The notes: generated by a model from the sequence alone, not told the origin. DNA of 64,000 nt from Breviolum minutum Mf 1.05b.01 (GCA_000507305.1 DF239259.1:113578-177577), one strand, 5' to 3'; shown: positions 48,151-61,446, counted from the first letter of the stretch. Numbers and translations: made by a program.

Positions 48151-48998
48151 GCATGTGTTCGCTTGCATTGCCGGTGCTTGTTCAGAATTTCGAACGAGTT
48201 CCGAACCATCAATAGCTGCGGACGGTACACAAACCAATCTGTTTTTATGTGTTTTTGAATATAAGGAGGCAGGATTTAAATGTTGTGTTTTCAAAGGATA
48301 GGAAGCCGGTGACGACTCCGTTTTGTTCAATCCGCTTCTATAAATCCGCGTTCTTAAAAAAAAACAGGGAAAAGAAGATACTATTTATATCCCATAGCAT
48401 CCATGTATGGCATATTTACGGCCAGGCTCCTTCGTTTGCCCCGGCTCCGACATAGGCTTGGTAACCGGTGCAGATAAATATATAACCAATCCCTAAATTA
48501 AAAACACTACGCGTGGTCTCTAATTAGTGAACTTTGAAGGGTACAGTGGAACCATGAAACCCCAAACCAATCCCTAAATCTAAAACCCTACTCTCTTGCG
48601 TGCTTTTCCGGGTGCAGTACAAACATGAACCCCCAAACCAATCCCCAAATCTAAACCCTAAACGTGCTCTCTAGCGTGCTTTCCGGGGTGCAGTACAAAC
48701 ATGAAACCCAAACCAATCCCTAGATTTAAAACCCTAACCTAAACGTGGAGTGTGGTATGTGTTCGAAGGTGCACCAATCCCTAAATTGTGGGACCTTGGG
48801 CAAACGAAGGTGCCTGTGGGTATATTTACCTACATTTGGTTAAATTCTATGCTTAAATGTAGGTATTCAATATGCCATTCCCATGGATGGTATGGGTTTT
48901 TGGGTATCCAACCTTTCCAAATGCAACGAAAGGTGATGAAATCTCAATTCCACCCGTCCAATCCATTTCGAAAAATCGAAACCAATCCGATGATTTTT
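48151..48998 (+). CDS. two possible exons of an unknown gene
   Basis: 48151-48224 (AG|G to GT) reads VFACIAGACSEFRTSSEPSI. 48933-48998 (AG|G to GT) reads DEISIPPVQSISKNRNQSDD. Their phases agree (1 to 1). Between them lie a tandem array and a family A element. A 95-codon open frame (48750-49037) crosses the second exon in another register, so this is tentative. Confidence 0.3.
48484..48745. repeat. ~70-bp tandem array with CCCTAAA words
   Basis: Three to four units containing CCAAACCAATCCCTAAATCT, AAACCCTAAACGTGCTCTCT and AGCGTGCTTTCCGGGGTGCA. The CCCTAAA words recall telomere repeats, but the unit is complex and interstitial. Confidence 0.85.
48812..48898. mobile_element. MITE-like fragment, family A
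   Basis: TATTTACCTACATTTGG and AAATGTAGGTA inverted words with CCCATGGATGGTATGGG at the right. The left terminal repeat is lost. Confidence 0.5.
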
Positions 48999-49239
48999 GT
49001 GATTGAGCTGGAATATGCAGCTCGAGCTACAGATTGAGTGGATGTTCAGATTGGTGATGGTTGCTGATCTTTCAAAAAAAGGAATGGTTGGAGAAAAAAC
49101 GCAGGGGGGGAAGATTTTTTGAAAGAAGCTGGTTTGACATTTTTCAATAGTATTTTTGTTACACTGAGTTACACTCCAGAAAAGGAGAGTGTGGGTTTTT
49201 CAAGGAAAATTACTCTGTTTCAGTAGGGAACACTTTTAC

Positions 49240-49807
49240 CACTGGTGAACTGTCTATTGTTATCAGCAGATTGCCCGACGGCATCGAAATTCCAATCATT
49301 TTGATGAACTTGCTCCTCAGTCATGTTTTCCAAGAGTGCTGTATTGGGTATAAACGATCTTTTTCCCAACTTGCAAGCACTTGTCAAAAACGCGGATTTC
49401 TTGCAGTGTCTAAGTGTATGCAAAAAACATGTGTCAGATGTGAAAGGGTAGCTTAGAAGGTTTTGATCAAACGGTGTCAGAAACGAAAAGAAGTCTGGAC
49501 TTTGCCATAAGGTCAGCACCATTTTGAAGTTTGGACTGTATCTTGATTGTAAAGTGGACACCAAAATTACGGTTGGTGCATCAGAATCATAGACTTGTTT
49601 GATTCATAACATATCCCATGTCAGTCCATTTCACTTCATTTTCTGATTTTGTGTTTTTGTTTGTGTTTTTGTTGGTTGCCATCATCAATTTGGGCCTCCA
49701 CCAACCCGACATATAGATTACACCTTCAGCCATCAGCGTGGCGTTTTTCATTTCAGCACAGCTGGCAGCAGTGTTTGGGTGCTTCAGGTTGATACCCCTC
49801 CCCCCAC
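49240..49807 (-). CDS. minus-strand exons of an unknown gene
   Basis: 49724-49807 (AG|G to GT) reads INLKHPNTAASCAEMKNATL. 49240-49315 (AG|G to GT) reads EQVHQNDWNFDAVGQSADNN. The second lies at the end of a 114-codon open frame (49220-49564), long for this base composition, so the true exon may be larger. The phases of the two do not join directly, so one exon is missing. No family recognised. Confidence 0.4.
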
Positions 49808-49990
49808 CTTTCAAATAAAACGAGAGTGAGAAAAGTCTAAGTTGAACACATTATACTGTTATATAATTATATACTGATATTCATACTGTTTTCTAAATGT
49901 AAATAACATATTGCGAATAATCATGATATCATTGATGTCTCACTAATTATATGTTGTTTCTATTACAGTTGATTCCTTTTACATCATAAG

Positions 49991-50197
49991 GTCCACATGT
50001 TCATGGACACACTCAGACTCGGATGGTTTTTTAATGCTATCCTTTACCAATGTGACACACATTTCAACGACAGCAGCCCATTCCTCCAGTTAGATGCTGC
50101 ACCCGTTGGTGCTGTTGGATTCTCTCCTTCAAAGTAGGGGAGATTTCTGCTGGCAGAAAATGGCGAGGCTCGACTTGCTGCAAAGGGTCGCTAAGAA
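49991..50197 (+). pseudogene. coding-like segment with an in-frame TAG
   Basis: After AG|G the frame reads FMDTLRLGWFFNAILYQCDT, then ends LQLDAAPVGAVGFSPSK at a TAG (50135-50137). In the same register it continues GRFLLAENGEARLAAKGR to a TAA. This is either a terminal exon followed by chance coding, a nonsense-broken gene, or a coding segment with an unrecognised short intron. No family recognised. Confidence 0.35.
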
Positions 50198-50685
50198 TCT
50201 GTAGCTATGTTTGATCCCCCAATCTAAACACAGATAGAAATGGTTGAGCATGAATGAATTGTAATGAGATGATGTAACTAAGAAAGTTGTTTTCAAATGA
50301 TAAGCAATTGCCTTGAACTTTGGATCAACATTTGCTAGCATATCTGATCGCGTTTTGATATATATATATAGTTATTATATGTTATTATGAATATAACAGA
50401 TTCCTTTTTTACTTAGAAATATAGGCAGCAACCTGTCGAATACATGTGAAAGCATATTGTTTTGGATTCTCGAGAAGCACCAAGGGAGAGACTGCTTCAC
50501 CTTGATGGTGCTTCAACCAAATTAGAAAGCACATTGGGTTTGAAACTTGTTTTGAACATCTTCCATTGGCTTTTTGAACTGCTATGCATATGAATTTTAT
50601 ACTTTTCTATACTTCATGAGTCTTCATGATTCTGTTCAGAAAGTACTTAAGTCATTATCTTTGGAATTTTAAGCTGTGAAAACCC

Positions 50686-53300
<2,615 letters not shown>

Positions 53301-53421
53301 CGGATTATACTACCCAGATCTACCCAGTTATTGTGGCGATCATAATAAACCATTGTAAGGATTCCTATTCCGTATTGAACAAGCTGTATACTGGAAAGTA
53401 AGAGTGTTTTTTTTTCGTGGC

Positions 53422-53647
53422 TCACATGGCATCGGGCCCGTTTTTGTGGCGCGTTTTGATGGAATCCGAGTTGTTTTTTTCTATATTTGGGATTTGTTTT
53501 TCCTACGGTTGGATGATTAAGACTTATTCCGAGGTGGTGAAAACATGATTTGGGGCAAGACATGTTTTCCATGACAGATCCGATTGACCTGAGATTTGGA
53601 TGCTTGCCATGACATCAAAGTACAGCCTGCTGTCCAGTGGTCAAAAC
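53422..53647 (-). CDS. minus-strand 3' exons, unknown product
   Basis: 53589-53647 (AG|G to GT, FDHWTAGCTLMSWQASKSQ) joins in phase to 53422-53502 (AG|G, EKQIPNIEKNNSDSIKTRHK, then a TGA at 53422). The last exon is short, basic and has no repeat overlap. Upstream coding toward 53819 is possible. No family recognised. Confidence 0.4.
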
Positions 53648-54204
53648 CTTGGGCTGGGTTGTTTTTATGTACTGTATTTACATGAGGAATTGTACTACAC
53701 AAATTATGTATGGGGTTTGTAGAATAATAAGCCATGAAATAGGGATCCCGCATCGGAAGCAAGCAGGATTTTTTTGGAATGGCATGGGCCGGCACTTGGA
53801 GTTTGGTTGCCGTTGTCACTCATTTAGGTTATCCGAACATGATACCCCCCGAAAACTAACATGACAATGGAACATCTTTGAAGATGTATTTCCTCTTGAA
53901 AAATGGGGGGGTTTTACAGCCTGTCATGATGTATCTAATAATCCTCGGCGTGTTTGCTACTGGTTGAGGGGTAGGTTTTTTTCTGATGGACATTTGAAGG
54001 ATTTGTTATTGAAGAAACCCTCGGAGTGTGAAAAAAGAACGTGCCACACAGGGATGACTTGCCAACGTGGTCGTTTTTTTTTTCAGATCACCATGGCAGC
54101 CTGTGGGCACCAGATAGATGTAGTTTCTCCCATCTGATTTTCTCCGTGAAGTCTCAGAAAGTTGGTGTGCCTTAAAAACTTCACCATGCTTTAATATTAG
54201 TGAA

Positions 54205-54408
54205 ATGTGCAGGAAAAGCCACATCCTTATGTATGATAGAAGTGATTTGTATAGAAGGTATTTAAAAGAAACAACAAGCATACCACTACAACAAAAATTC
54301 TTACAGATTCCTGCAGTATCAAATCCCTGTCAGGGCAAACCTCGTGGACCCATCCTGCAGATGAACAGTACCGAAGTAAGGTGCAAGATCCTTGGTAACG
54401 ACGGATGA
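54205..54408 (+). CDS. possible exon with a strong GTAAGG donor
   Basis: A 67-codon open frame. Within it, AG|G at 54335 to GTAAGG near 54377 gives GKPRGPILQMNSTE. A minus-strand exon with weaker signals overlaps. No partner exon established. Confidence 0.28.
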   Translation: MCRKSHILMYDRSDLYRRYLKETTSIPLQQKFLQIPAVSNPCQGKPRGPILQMNSTEVRCKILGNDG

Positions 54409-54741
54409 TAGTGGATACCAACCCCCCGACCCACTGCATGCATGAGGATGATTCAAGTTTTTTGCGTTTTTTCAAGGATGTTGCAGTGGATTGATGTAAC
54501 TTGATATAATTTGATGAAGTTCAAGACATGCACAGGAAACACCATCCTAGACCTATATGATAAGGACTTATTAACCTGCAGTTACCATCATTTACTATAG
54601 AGATTACACAAATGTAGGTAACTATATCAACATCGAGTATTTGGGATACTATAATTTTCAAGCTTATTCATTTAAATCTAAAGGGATACAATCACCCCGC
54701 AACTGTAACAAGTTGCACCATGGAGTTTCTGAGAATCTGAG

Positions 54742-55005
54742 GAGATGAAGAATGCGCGGAGCGGCAAGAATGTTCAAAATGTGGTGCATGCTCCCTACAA
54801 TGGCATTGGTCATCGACCTGTTTTGGGACAATCCTTTGGTATTTGCGAATTGTTGAGGAGGAAACCTGCATTTGACTCGGATATGGGCGGTTGGTTGTCG
54901 TGGCTGTCGTACTAAGGGTTTCTGGGAGAAATTGAACGCTGTATGGTCCTTCTGTTGTTAGAAGGCCAGATGAAACTGATATACTTAGATGATTTCCGGA
55001 TATTT
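54742..55005 (+). CDS. coding segments, the second with a YLDD motif
   Basis: From AG|G at 54742 the frame reads NARSGKNVQNVVHAPYNGIG, then RPVLGQSFGICELLRRKPAF, to a TAA at 54913. Immediately after, TAAG|G opens a second segment in the same register (EIERCMVLLLLEG, LIYLDDFRIF) ending at GT near 55006. A GT donor inside the first segment (GQSFG|GTATTT) would splice the two in phase through a ~78-base intron. YLDD recalls reverse transcriptase catalytic loops, but no other RT motif is seen, so function is left open. Confidence 0.45.
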
Positions 55006-55156
55006 GTTACATCTCCGTGCTTATGATGGCCATGGAAACTTCAACGAAGGTTCTTTCGCCAGACATTTATGCCATTGTCTAGCATCGCAGCCTCAATTGA
55101 AGCAAGATGATACACGATGATAAGGGAAAACAAAATGATGCAAGATAATACACGGG

Positions 55157-55359
55157 TTATGCGGATGGTAAAGATGGTAAAGTCATGCCATTGATACAAT
55201 GCAATCGCTCAATCAACGCCCACGTGGCCCAGGATACTTTGCTGCCGACGGCGCAGAGCTCATAGTCATTGAAACTGTTGAGGGGCATCTTCAAATCATG
55301 AAATGTATGCCAAAAGAACGCATGGATGCAAAACGTCTTGCTACATGACAACACCTCTC
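55157..55359 (-). CDS. minus-strand terminal exon, unknown product
   Basis: A 66-codon open exon after AG|G (AAAACAG|GAG), reading FWHTFHDLKMPLNSFNDYEL, then CAVGSKVSWATWALIERLHC, to a TAA at 55157. Length, GC content and composition favour real coding. Phase at entry is 1. No upstream partner was identified within 600 bases. Confidence 0.48.
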
Positions 55360-55510
55360 CTGTTTTGATACAACATTCCCTTCTGTTTTCCACGGAAATT
55401 CTAAGGATAGTTATATAAGATTATGCGTTAACTATTGAGATGCTTGTCACAGATTTTGTGTGACTTGTAGCTTTGGTGATGTTTTCTGTACGTAACTTCG
55501 GTGTACACGC

Positions 55511-55811
55511 TTGGGAAAAGGTGTAATCATTATTCAGATAGCCTTGAACAAAGCCGGACGGGGAGTGATGTTACCATATTCGGATATATTTGGTCTAATG
55601 TGTGTTGCAGTTACTGTATATAGTTTGTTTTTAGACAGATGCCTAAGATATCCCATGATGATATGCTGTGCGCACGAATTCACTAATTATCATGTCCGCG
55701 CCTTTTTGTCAGATTATATTGCACAGTGCATCGATACTGTCCACCTTTCTTGTGCACATTGGAGATCGCCCCTCATTTGGACGAGTGATTCTGCGCAGAT
55801 ACAGTGAACTT
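55511..55811 (+). CDS. possible plus-strand coding, unresolved frame
   Basis: A 98-codon open frame (55511-55807; ALNKAGRGVMLPYSDIFGLM) overlaps a second in another register (LVHIGDRPSFGRVILRRYSE) that meets a GT donor near 55819. Either or both could be exons. Splice junctions are not resolved. Confidence 0.3.
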
Positions 55812-55851
55812 CCGGTTAAAAAAAAAAACGGTGCAACGAAAACATACCCAG

Positions 55852-55934
55852 ACACTCAATGTATGGTATATCTTCCTGCATCTACCATAGAAATTATCCA
55901 AATGTATAGGAAAATATATATCATACATTGAGTA
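55852..55934. mobile_element. MITE-like element, family A variant
   Basis: ACACTCAATGTATGGTATAT at the left and ATATATCATACATTGAGTAT at the right. Same ends as the 52561 copy. Confidence 0.8.
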
Positions 55935-55956
55935 TTCGAGATAAGAACTCACCATC

Positions 55957-56355
55957 ATGAGAAGTTTGTTTGGCATCCAACCGAAATGGGGCGCAAAATA
56001 TGTGGCCGAGATGAGTGCAAAGGATCAAAAACTTCATATGTCAAATTTCAACAAAGGTTTGTCCTAGGCACAGTAGAGATAATGGAAACATCACATTTCT
56101 TTATCTTTTGGTTTTCGTCATATCCAGCGTTGCACCACGTCGCCGCGAATTCGAAGCCGTGCGGAGTCGTTGTGGAATGTTGGTTGTTGGTTAGACGCCA
56201 AAGGCGGACACAAACTCTGTAGGCACTTCCTTTTTCAGAGGGTCGCTCCGATGACTGAATTGATGAGACCGGATTTTTTCGGTTATAAAAAAAGTGCTTG
56301 GAGATTTATGAAGAAGCTCCAGGAAATAGTCATGAAGAACACTTGGCATGTCTAG
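55957..56355 (+). CDS. small complete three-exon gene, ~89 residues
   Basis: ATG at 55957. Exons 55957-56056 (RSLFGIQPKWGAKYVAEMSA), 56128-56182 (LHHVAANSKPCGVVVEC) and 56241-56355 ending in TAG (MTELMRPDFFGYKKSAWRFM). Phases 1 and 2 match at both joins. Introns are 71 and 58 bases. The first acceptor is AG|C, the second AG|G. No signal peptide or membrane helix. The size and basic, helical C-terminus would fit a small organelle or ribosome-associated protein, but I recognise no family. It lies 156 bases from the next small gene on the same strand. Confidence 0.5.
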
Positions 56356-56510
56356 TGTGGACATTCCAGAGTCTGTTCCAAAAGCAAAGAATGTGGGATA
56401 ATACAAGAAACTATTAACTCAAAACACATTGCCAAAGTGTTAGGATTAGCAAGTCTTGAAACCTAAATGTTGGAAAAACCCAACACCATGATCCCCTAAA
56501 ATAGGTCACC

Positions 56511-57228
56511 ATGATCCGCCACTTCATTTCCATAGACAAGCAAAGCCACCGTCCTGAGAGAGGTTGCCGAGTTGCCGTTGGGGTGGGTAAGTTGAGGGCA
56601 AGCCCCCTGACCATCCAGAGCGGGATGAAGCAAACCACAAACCACCAGACCAGAGAGTTCAAACAAAAATACGGAAAAAGGCACTTTTTGCGGATGAGGG
56701 CCACAGAGAGGGATGTGAAAATTTTTGATTTCAATCTCAGATTTTTTTTTAGAAAGTTGTGAATATCACAAGTCATCCACATCTTTCGAAAGGGCCGTTT
56801 TCTTATAATTTCAAGGCGCAGTTTTCTACAGTCAGCAACGGGTGCGAGAAAATCATCCAACACTTTTAGCATTGGAATCTTGTTTTTTGGCTATATGTTG
56901 TATTTATATATATATAGAGACATATTTACATTTGTATATGAACTTTACATGTTTTTGTTCCACAGAGAAGTAGGAATTGTTGATGACGGATTGGTATCCT
57001 GGTCTCCCTTGTGTCTTTATAATGAAACCTTGGGTTTTTGGCTCAAAACCTATAGGCAGTCAGAGCTCATTGTATAGTATTTCGGCTTGAAGTATATGTG
57101 AATACACACTTTGCTATGTTGTCCTGCATGTGTAGATAGGCATCATTGCAGTTGATATACTTTACGCCATTGTGTACAGTGGTTATGACTTTGACGAGTT
57201 CAAGATACCGCTACCACCCCAAGAGTGA
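56511..57228 (+). CDS. small two-exon membrane protein, ~54 residues
   Basis: ATG at 56511 in exon 56505-56586 (MIRHFISIDKQSHRPERG, donor GTAAGT), joined in phase to 57140-57228 (AG|G), ending at TGA. The join builds one membrane helix, VAVGVGIIAVDILYAIVYS, followed by a short acidic, proline-containing tail (DFDEFKIPLPPQE). A basic N-terminus, single helix and this size resemble accessory subunits of mitochondrial complexes, but there is no diagnostic motif. A minus-strand 152-codon frame (56414-56872) overlaps the first exon and is the main rival. Confidence 0.5.
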
Positions 57229-57376
57229 AGAAACATGAATACAATTTCCGAAAACTAACATGACTCATAGCCATTGAACAAAAATCCGTGTGTTGACTGG
57301 ATCTGAAACTTCTTGACTGGATGGTTAGTTTTGGATAGTTTTGGGGGGTTGGAAAAAAACACGTTTAGTTTTGTAC

Positions 57377-57922
57377 TCATCCAATCTCCAGCTGAAAAAA
57401 ATTGTCACATTGCAGAAAAACGCCGGTTTTTCCATGACCGGCGTGCGGAGGCTCAGGAAATCCGTTGGGAACAGGGCAGCAGCAGTGTTTCTTTTGTTTT
57501 TTTCGCAAGTGGTAAGCATCAATCAATGTGTTTGGGATGTTTTGAGTTTGGAGATCAACAATTATATGAGCATCATGTTGATTAGAGCGGTTGGGTGGGT
57601 AGGCTGGCAGTTCTGAAAACGAATAAACTGTAGAAATATTGTAATTGTAAACGGACACACACAATATTATATACACGAGAGAGGAGGTTCGGTTCACTTT
57701 TCGGGCGGTGGGCAGTGCTGGTTCACGTTTCTCAGATGGATTCAAATTGAACGTTTGCCTTTGTTGCATGTTTGTTTTTGATGTTGGATGCAAGAAGTTG
57801 ACTTGCATCACTCTCATGGACCCTTGGTTCTTCGCGTCATCATGTTGATTTTGGAGATGCTCCATATAATCCTCCAGTGTTTTCATTTCCAAGTCCCCAA
57901 ATGTTTCATTGCAGCTGCCCAA
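57377..57922 (-). CDS. minus-strand coding region, unknown product
   Basis: A 181-codon open frame, long for this base composition. The upstream part (57709-57921) is hydrophilic and helical (NETFGDLEMKTLEDYMEHLQ, then QHDDAKNQGSMRVMQ) and meets a GT donor after ARK. The middle third looks AT-rich and non-coding, so the exon probably ends near 57709. Acceptors here are AG|C, or AG|G at an internal site. Short plus-strand frames overlap the 3' third. Confidence 0.4.
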   Translation of the reverse strand: MGSCNETFGDLEMKTLEDYMEHLQNQHDDAKNQGSMRVMQVNFLHPTSKTNMQQRQTFNLNPSEKREPALPTARKVNRTSSLVYIILCVSVYNYNISTVYSFSELPAYPPNRSNQHDAHIIVDLQTQNIPNTLIDAYHLRKKQKKHCCCPVPNGFPEPPHAGHGKTGVFLQCDNFFQLEIG

Positions 57923-58627
57923 GGGTAGGACTGGGGAATTCCTTCCATTGAATGATCACCCATTTCACATGCAACATCTAGGGACATAGGTCATGTCATG
58001 TCAGTGATGTACTGACTGATGAAGTCGAAAGGAAAAACAACGTGACAATGCAAACTCCTCCATGTAGACGATTGATGTGGGTTTCCAAATGGGCAAATGA
58101 ATCACCATGTCACCGCCATACCAATCCTGTTGCTCTCGCATTAGGTTGTGTCCCTTTTTATCCTGAACAGTTTGGTGTCTCAGTGCGATTTTGCCCAGTT
58201 GTTGTTTGGTGAAATGAGAACTCTAAGCAGTTGGTGACATCCAAATTGTGAGTATGTACAAATTCAGCTACTGTGTTTTTTGTCATTACCAATTGCCAAA
58301 ACAATCAGATATCAGATTCGCATGTTTGAGTCTCTGAAACTATAGAGTTGAAATTGTACAGGAATCTCTTAACGGAAAAAATGCTCTAACGTTTCCTGCT
58401 CTGATAATATTTGACAATGCAGTTTGGAATATGTTTGGATGTTTATGCAGCGTGCCTGGTGCTAATTTGCATTTTTTTTGTTGCTGGAATGTCTTTGTTG
58501 ATTCTGGTTTGTCGTTGCTTAGTGTGCTACGTATACATTTGAACATATGTTCTACATGTTGTGTTGCTGTCAAGTTGTGATTGTCATGTGATCACAATCA
58601 CAGGAGTCAAACAGGGTCACGCTGCAG

Positions 58628-59139
58628 GAAATGGATCTTTGATTTATAGTTTGGAAACGCAGGCAAGGGAGCTGTGGGCATTTCAGACAGCTGCAATCTC
58701 ACAAGTCATTTAAGGAATTGTAATCGTTCTGGTGCCACATGTTTTGCCTTTTTTGAGGGAAGAGGATTTTCAATATATTTTGGATTCGTCACATTTCCGT
58801 ACATGTTTCTTGTTGGTAACTATGTATGTCCAACCATATCCTATTGTGTTCTAAACATGTTCGGCCATTTGGATGTTTTTTTTCTCTCCGATAGGTTTAC
58901 AAACACGGCAACAAAACCGCAAAACTTGTGTGAATCTCACATTGGATGTTAGGATCCATTGCCACCGATCCACACGTAACAACTCCTTCCGACTTGGGCA
59001 GGCTTCCACACAACTATCGTCCAACGATAAGATTCGTTTGTCCTCCACCTTTCACGGTGCCCCTGATGAGTTTGAGGAAAGTGTGTGGAGAATGGTGAGA
59101 GCTGAAACTGGCTTAGACTTAGAGAGGATGAGATTGTAG
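58628..59139 (+). CDS. three 3' exons of an unknown gene
   Basis: 58628-58704 (SLIYSLETQARELWAFQTAA), 58758-58815 (GRGFSIYFGFVTFPYMFLV, donor GTAACT) and 58895-59139, which ends in a stop and includes GQASTQLSSNDKIRLSSTFH and PDEFEESVWRMVRAETGLDL. All acceptors are AG|G and all phases agree. Introns are only 53 and 79 bases. The last exon is 81 codons with a charged, protein-like composition. The 5' end is not found. No family recognised. Confidence 0.52.
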
Positions 59140-60418
59140 ACTGAACATGTTTACATGTTTGTGTTTTCCCATTCTGGTGTTGACTTGAAGTTTGCAAAGC
59201 TTACAATGATCCAAGTGTTATGTTTATGTCACGAAAAAATACTCTAGTCTAGACCCTCTTATAAGCTTTATTTATCTTTATTTATGTTATAAGTTATTGG
59301 CCATGTTTTTCTCGTCAAAGCGCACAGATCGTCCATTTGCATGAAAAAAGCTATAGACCCTCTTGAGGTCATGTGACGGTGTTTTGAGACCATTTGTTCC
59401 ATTGTTTGCACCATGACTGTGTGGAGTATTTCAGATTCAAGATCTCACCACACTAGATGAGTACCAGATGAGCAGAACAGAACAAACAAGAATTCCCTCT
59501 CTTCCAGTGGCAGATTTGTTTTCATTGACTCAAAATTGGTGTAGTGGATTTCAGTTGAACAAAAAATGGAAATCAAGAGTTTTCCAAGAAAAGAGACTTG
59601 AAGGTCATAATCACCCATAAGGTACAGTATAATCACCCTTAATAAGTTCAAAATCAAAAGGGTCAATTCGGGAATTTGAGAAGGGCAATAATCTCCCATT
59701 ACTGATAGGAACTTTCTTCCTGTTGATTGGCATCCTGGATTGATTTCCCCTTGGGGTGCACGTAGTACCTCAGGCATTAGCGCCATTGCAGCTCAAATTT
59801 CTCCGGTGCGACGGAGTGGAGGTTAGAACATTTTGGAAACGGGAAGTTGGGGGAAATGGGTTTTCTTTAAAGGAAGACTGGTGGAGAAGAGTACCACTTG
59901 TTTGGAGAATTTATATATATAACTAAGGACTAAGAACATGAAACATCAAGAAACTTCCACGGAATCAAACAAAAGTGTTCAGATGCAACAAGGATGTGAT
60001 GTTTTTTTCTTTTTTGGTCTTGATTTGATGGATTTAGTCTATAAATGGTGGCTTGCAGGGTGACTAGCTACTCGTACGACATTTCAGATATGTGCTTCTA
60101 GTCTCCATGCCTTTCATGGCTACTGTAGATGAAAAGTCGGACCTGGCAGCAAGCTGCAAGCAGTGTTTGTGGTCAAAGGATGTCAAAGGCATTTTTTTAG
60201 ATCCAAAATGCTGAAAGATCAATTTTTCCATCATTTTTCCGTTGCAGCTGTGAACACCTCATTGTAGATGCTGGCTGAACTGCCTTTAGCACATCCTTCC
60301 AAATTCAAATGAGATGGTGTTCTTCGTACGGACAAAATGCCCTAAACCCCACATAGAAGGTTAAAGTGCCAAGGAAAAACGACACAACAGCATGTTGAAA
60401 TCACTACGTATGTATACA
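59140..60418. other. spacer with isolated exon candidates
   Basis: A minus-strand frame at 59445-59786 (VLRAPQGEINPGCQSTGRK after AG|G), a plus-strand segment at 59782-59827 (ALAPLQLKFLRCDGVE, AG|G to GT) and a plus-strand frame near 60064-60212 (DEKSDLAASCKQCLWSKD). None is joined to a partner, and all are weak. Confidence 0.3.
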
Positions 60419-61176
60419 ATGAATGATGAATCAACAAGACGGCTTGGAAACTGTTGCAAATGGTTCATCATGACCTATCCAATTGCTACAAGATACCTTC
60501 ACAGACCTGAGGATTTGGTATGTTGCCCTAATTCTCTACAAAATTAAAATTTCCGGAAACAAGGCAAATTTCAAGCGTTTACAGATTTACATATAGTCAA
60601 TTCTGTTTAATTTGCGATGATATAATTCAGGCTCAATCCAACCACGTTTGTTTTTTCTCTCCAAAAAAAATCTGGACCCAACCAAGCAAACTGGACAGAA
60701 CGTGTATCCAAACGATGCAATGTGTTTTTGTTTTTCATAGCGAGAGTGCCGTTTTTCTTTGTGCGAAAAGATGTCCAGGTGCATTCAGCTTCTTGCAAAC
60801 GACTGGCATTCGAACTTTGGATGCGGACACGTCTCGCGGCTAAATATGTTTTTTGCTCCTTTTCGACTGCTGGTGTTAATGAAAATAATCACCAAAAAAA
60901 TACGAGGGATATATGAACATTGTGTATCATCCTCTACATTTGCACATAGTACCTAACTCATAGAACCCCCCTGAAAGCAAAATGACACTCGCAATTTTCA
61001 CATGATCTGGGTCAGACTCCCCGTTTCTGAAAGGGGACGTTTTGTTTTTCAATGTTTTTCAGGGCAATGAAAAAAGCTTTGAGGTGATGTTTGGCCATCA
61101 ACCCAAGTTGATGAACACTCGTTTGAGTCCTGTGGCCAGGGGCAACCAATTGAGAACTTCAATTAGTTGGCTTTAG
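60419..61176 (+). CDS. complete three-exon gene, ~93 residues, unknown function
   Basis: ATG at 60419. Exons 60419-60517 (CCKWFIMTYPIATRYLHRPE, donor GTATGT), 60779-60847 (SCKRLAFELWMRTRLAAKY) and 61063-61176 (GNEKSFEVMFGHQPKLMNTR, ending in TAG). Both joins are phase 0, both acceptors AG|G, both donors GT. Strongly basic, with no clear signal peptide. The stop lies inside the 3' end of the opposite-strand frame 61159-61407. No family recognised. The chain from ATG to stop makes this one of the better unknown-gene models. Confidence 0.55.
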
Positions 61177-61407
61177 GTCGTGAATTTTCACAGCAATACA
61201 CCCTTCAGAAAGATCTAACATGCCCAGTTTTTCATTGCAAATGGTAGTTTTATAGACATCTCCTAGTAAACATGTATTACTAATCCTGATGGTCACTGCT
61301 ACTGGAAGGGGGCCATACCTGAAACGTACCGTATATGTCTTTTCTTTCAGAAAACGTGGGTCAAGAGACATACAGATTGAAGGTTTAACACAGCATGGGT
61401 GTTTCAA
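61159..61407 (-). CDS. minus-strand C-terminal exon, unknown product
   Basis: An 82-codon open frame reading MSLDPRFLKEKTYTVRFRYG, then PVAVTIRISNTCLLGDVYKT, and ending HDLKPTN and a TGA at 61159. The alternating beta-type hydrophobicity looks like a folded domain edge. The start may lie upstream in another exon. It converges with, and overlaps by 18 bases, the plus-strand gene ending at 61176. Confidence 0.45.
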   Translation of the reverse strand: MKHPCCVKPSICMSLDPRFLKEKTYTVRFRYGPLPVAVTIRISNTCLLGDVYKTTICNEKLGMLDLSEGCIAVKIHDLKPTN

Positions 61408-61446
61408 TTCTCATTAGTGTCGAAACCTGGTTTTTGTGGTGCCTAG

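Noticed and set aside
57010-57060. Possible spliced-leader relic near TTTTTGGCTCAAAACC
   Set aside because: Only a few bases agree with the dinoflagellate spliced leader (CCATTTTGGCTCAAG), and it lies inside an open frame rather than at a cDNA-like 5' boundary.
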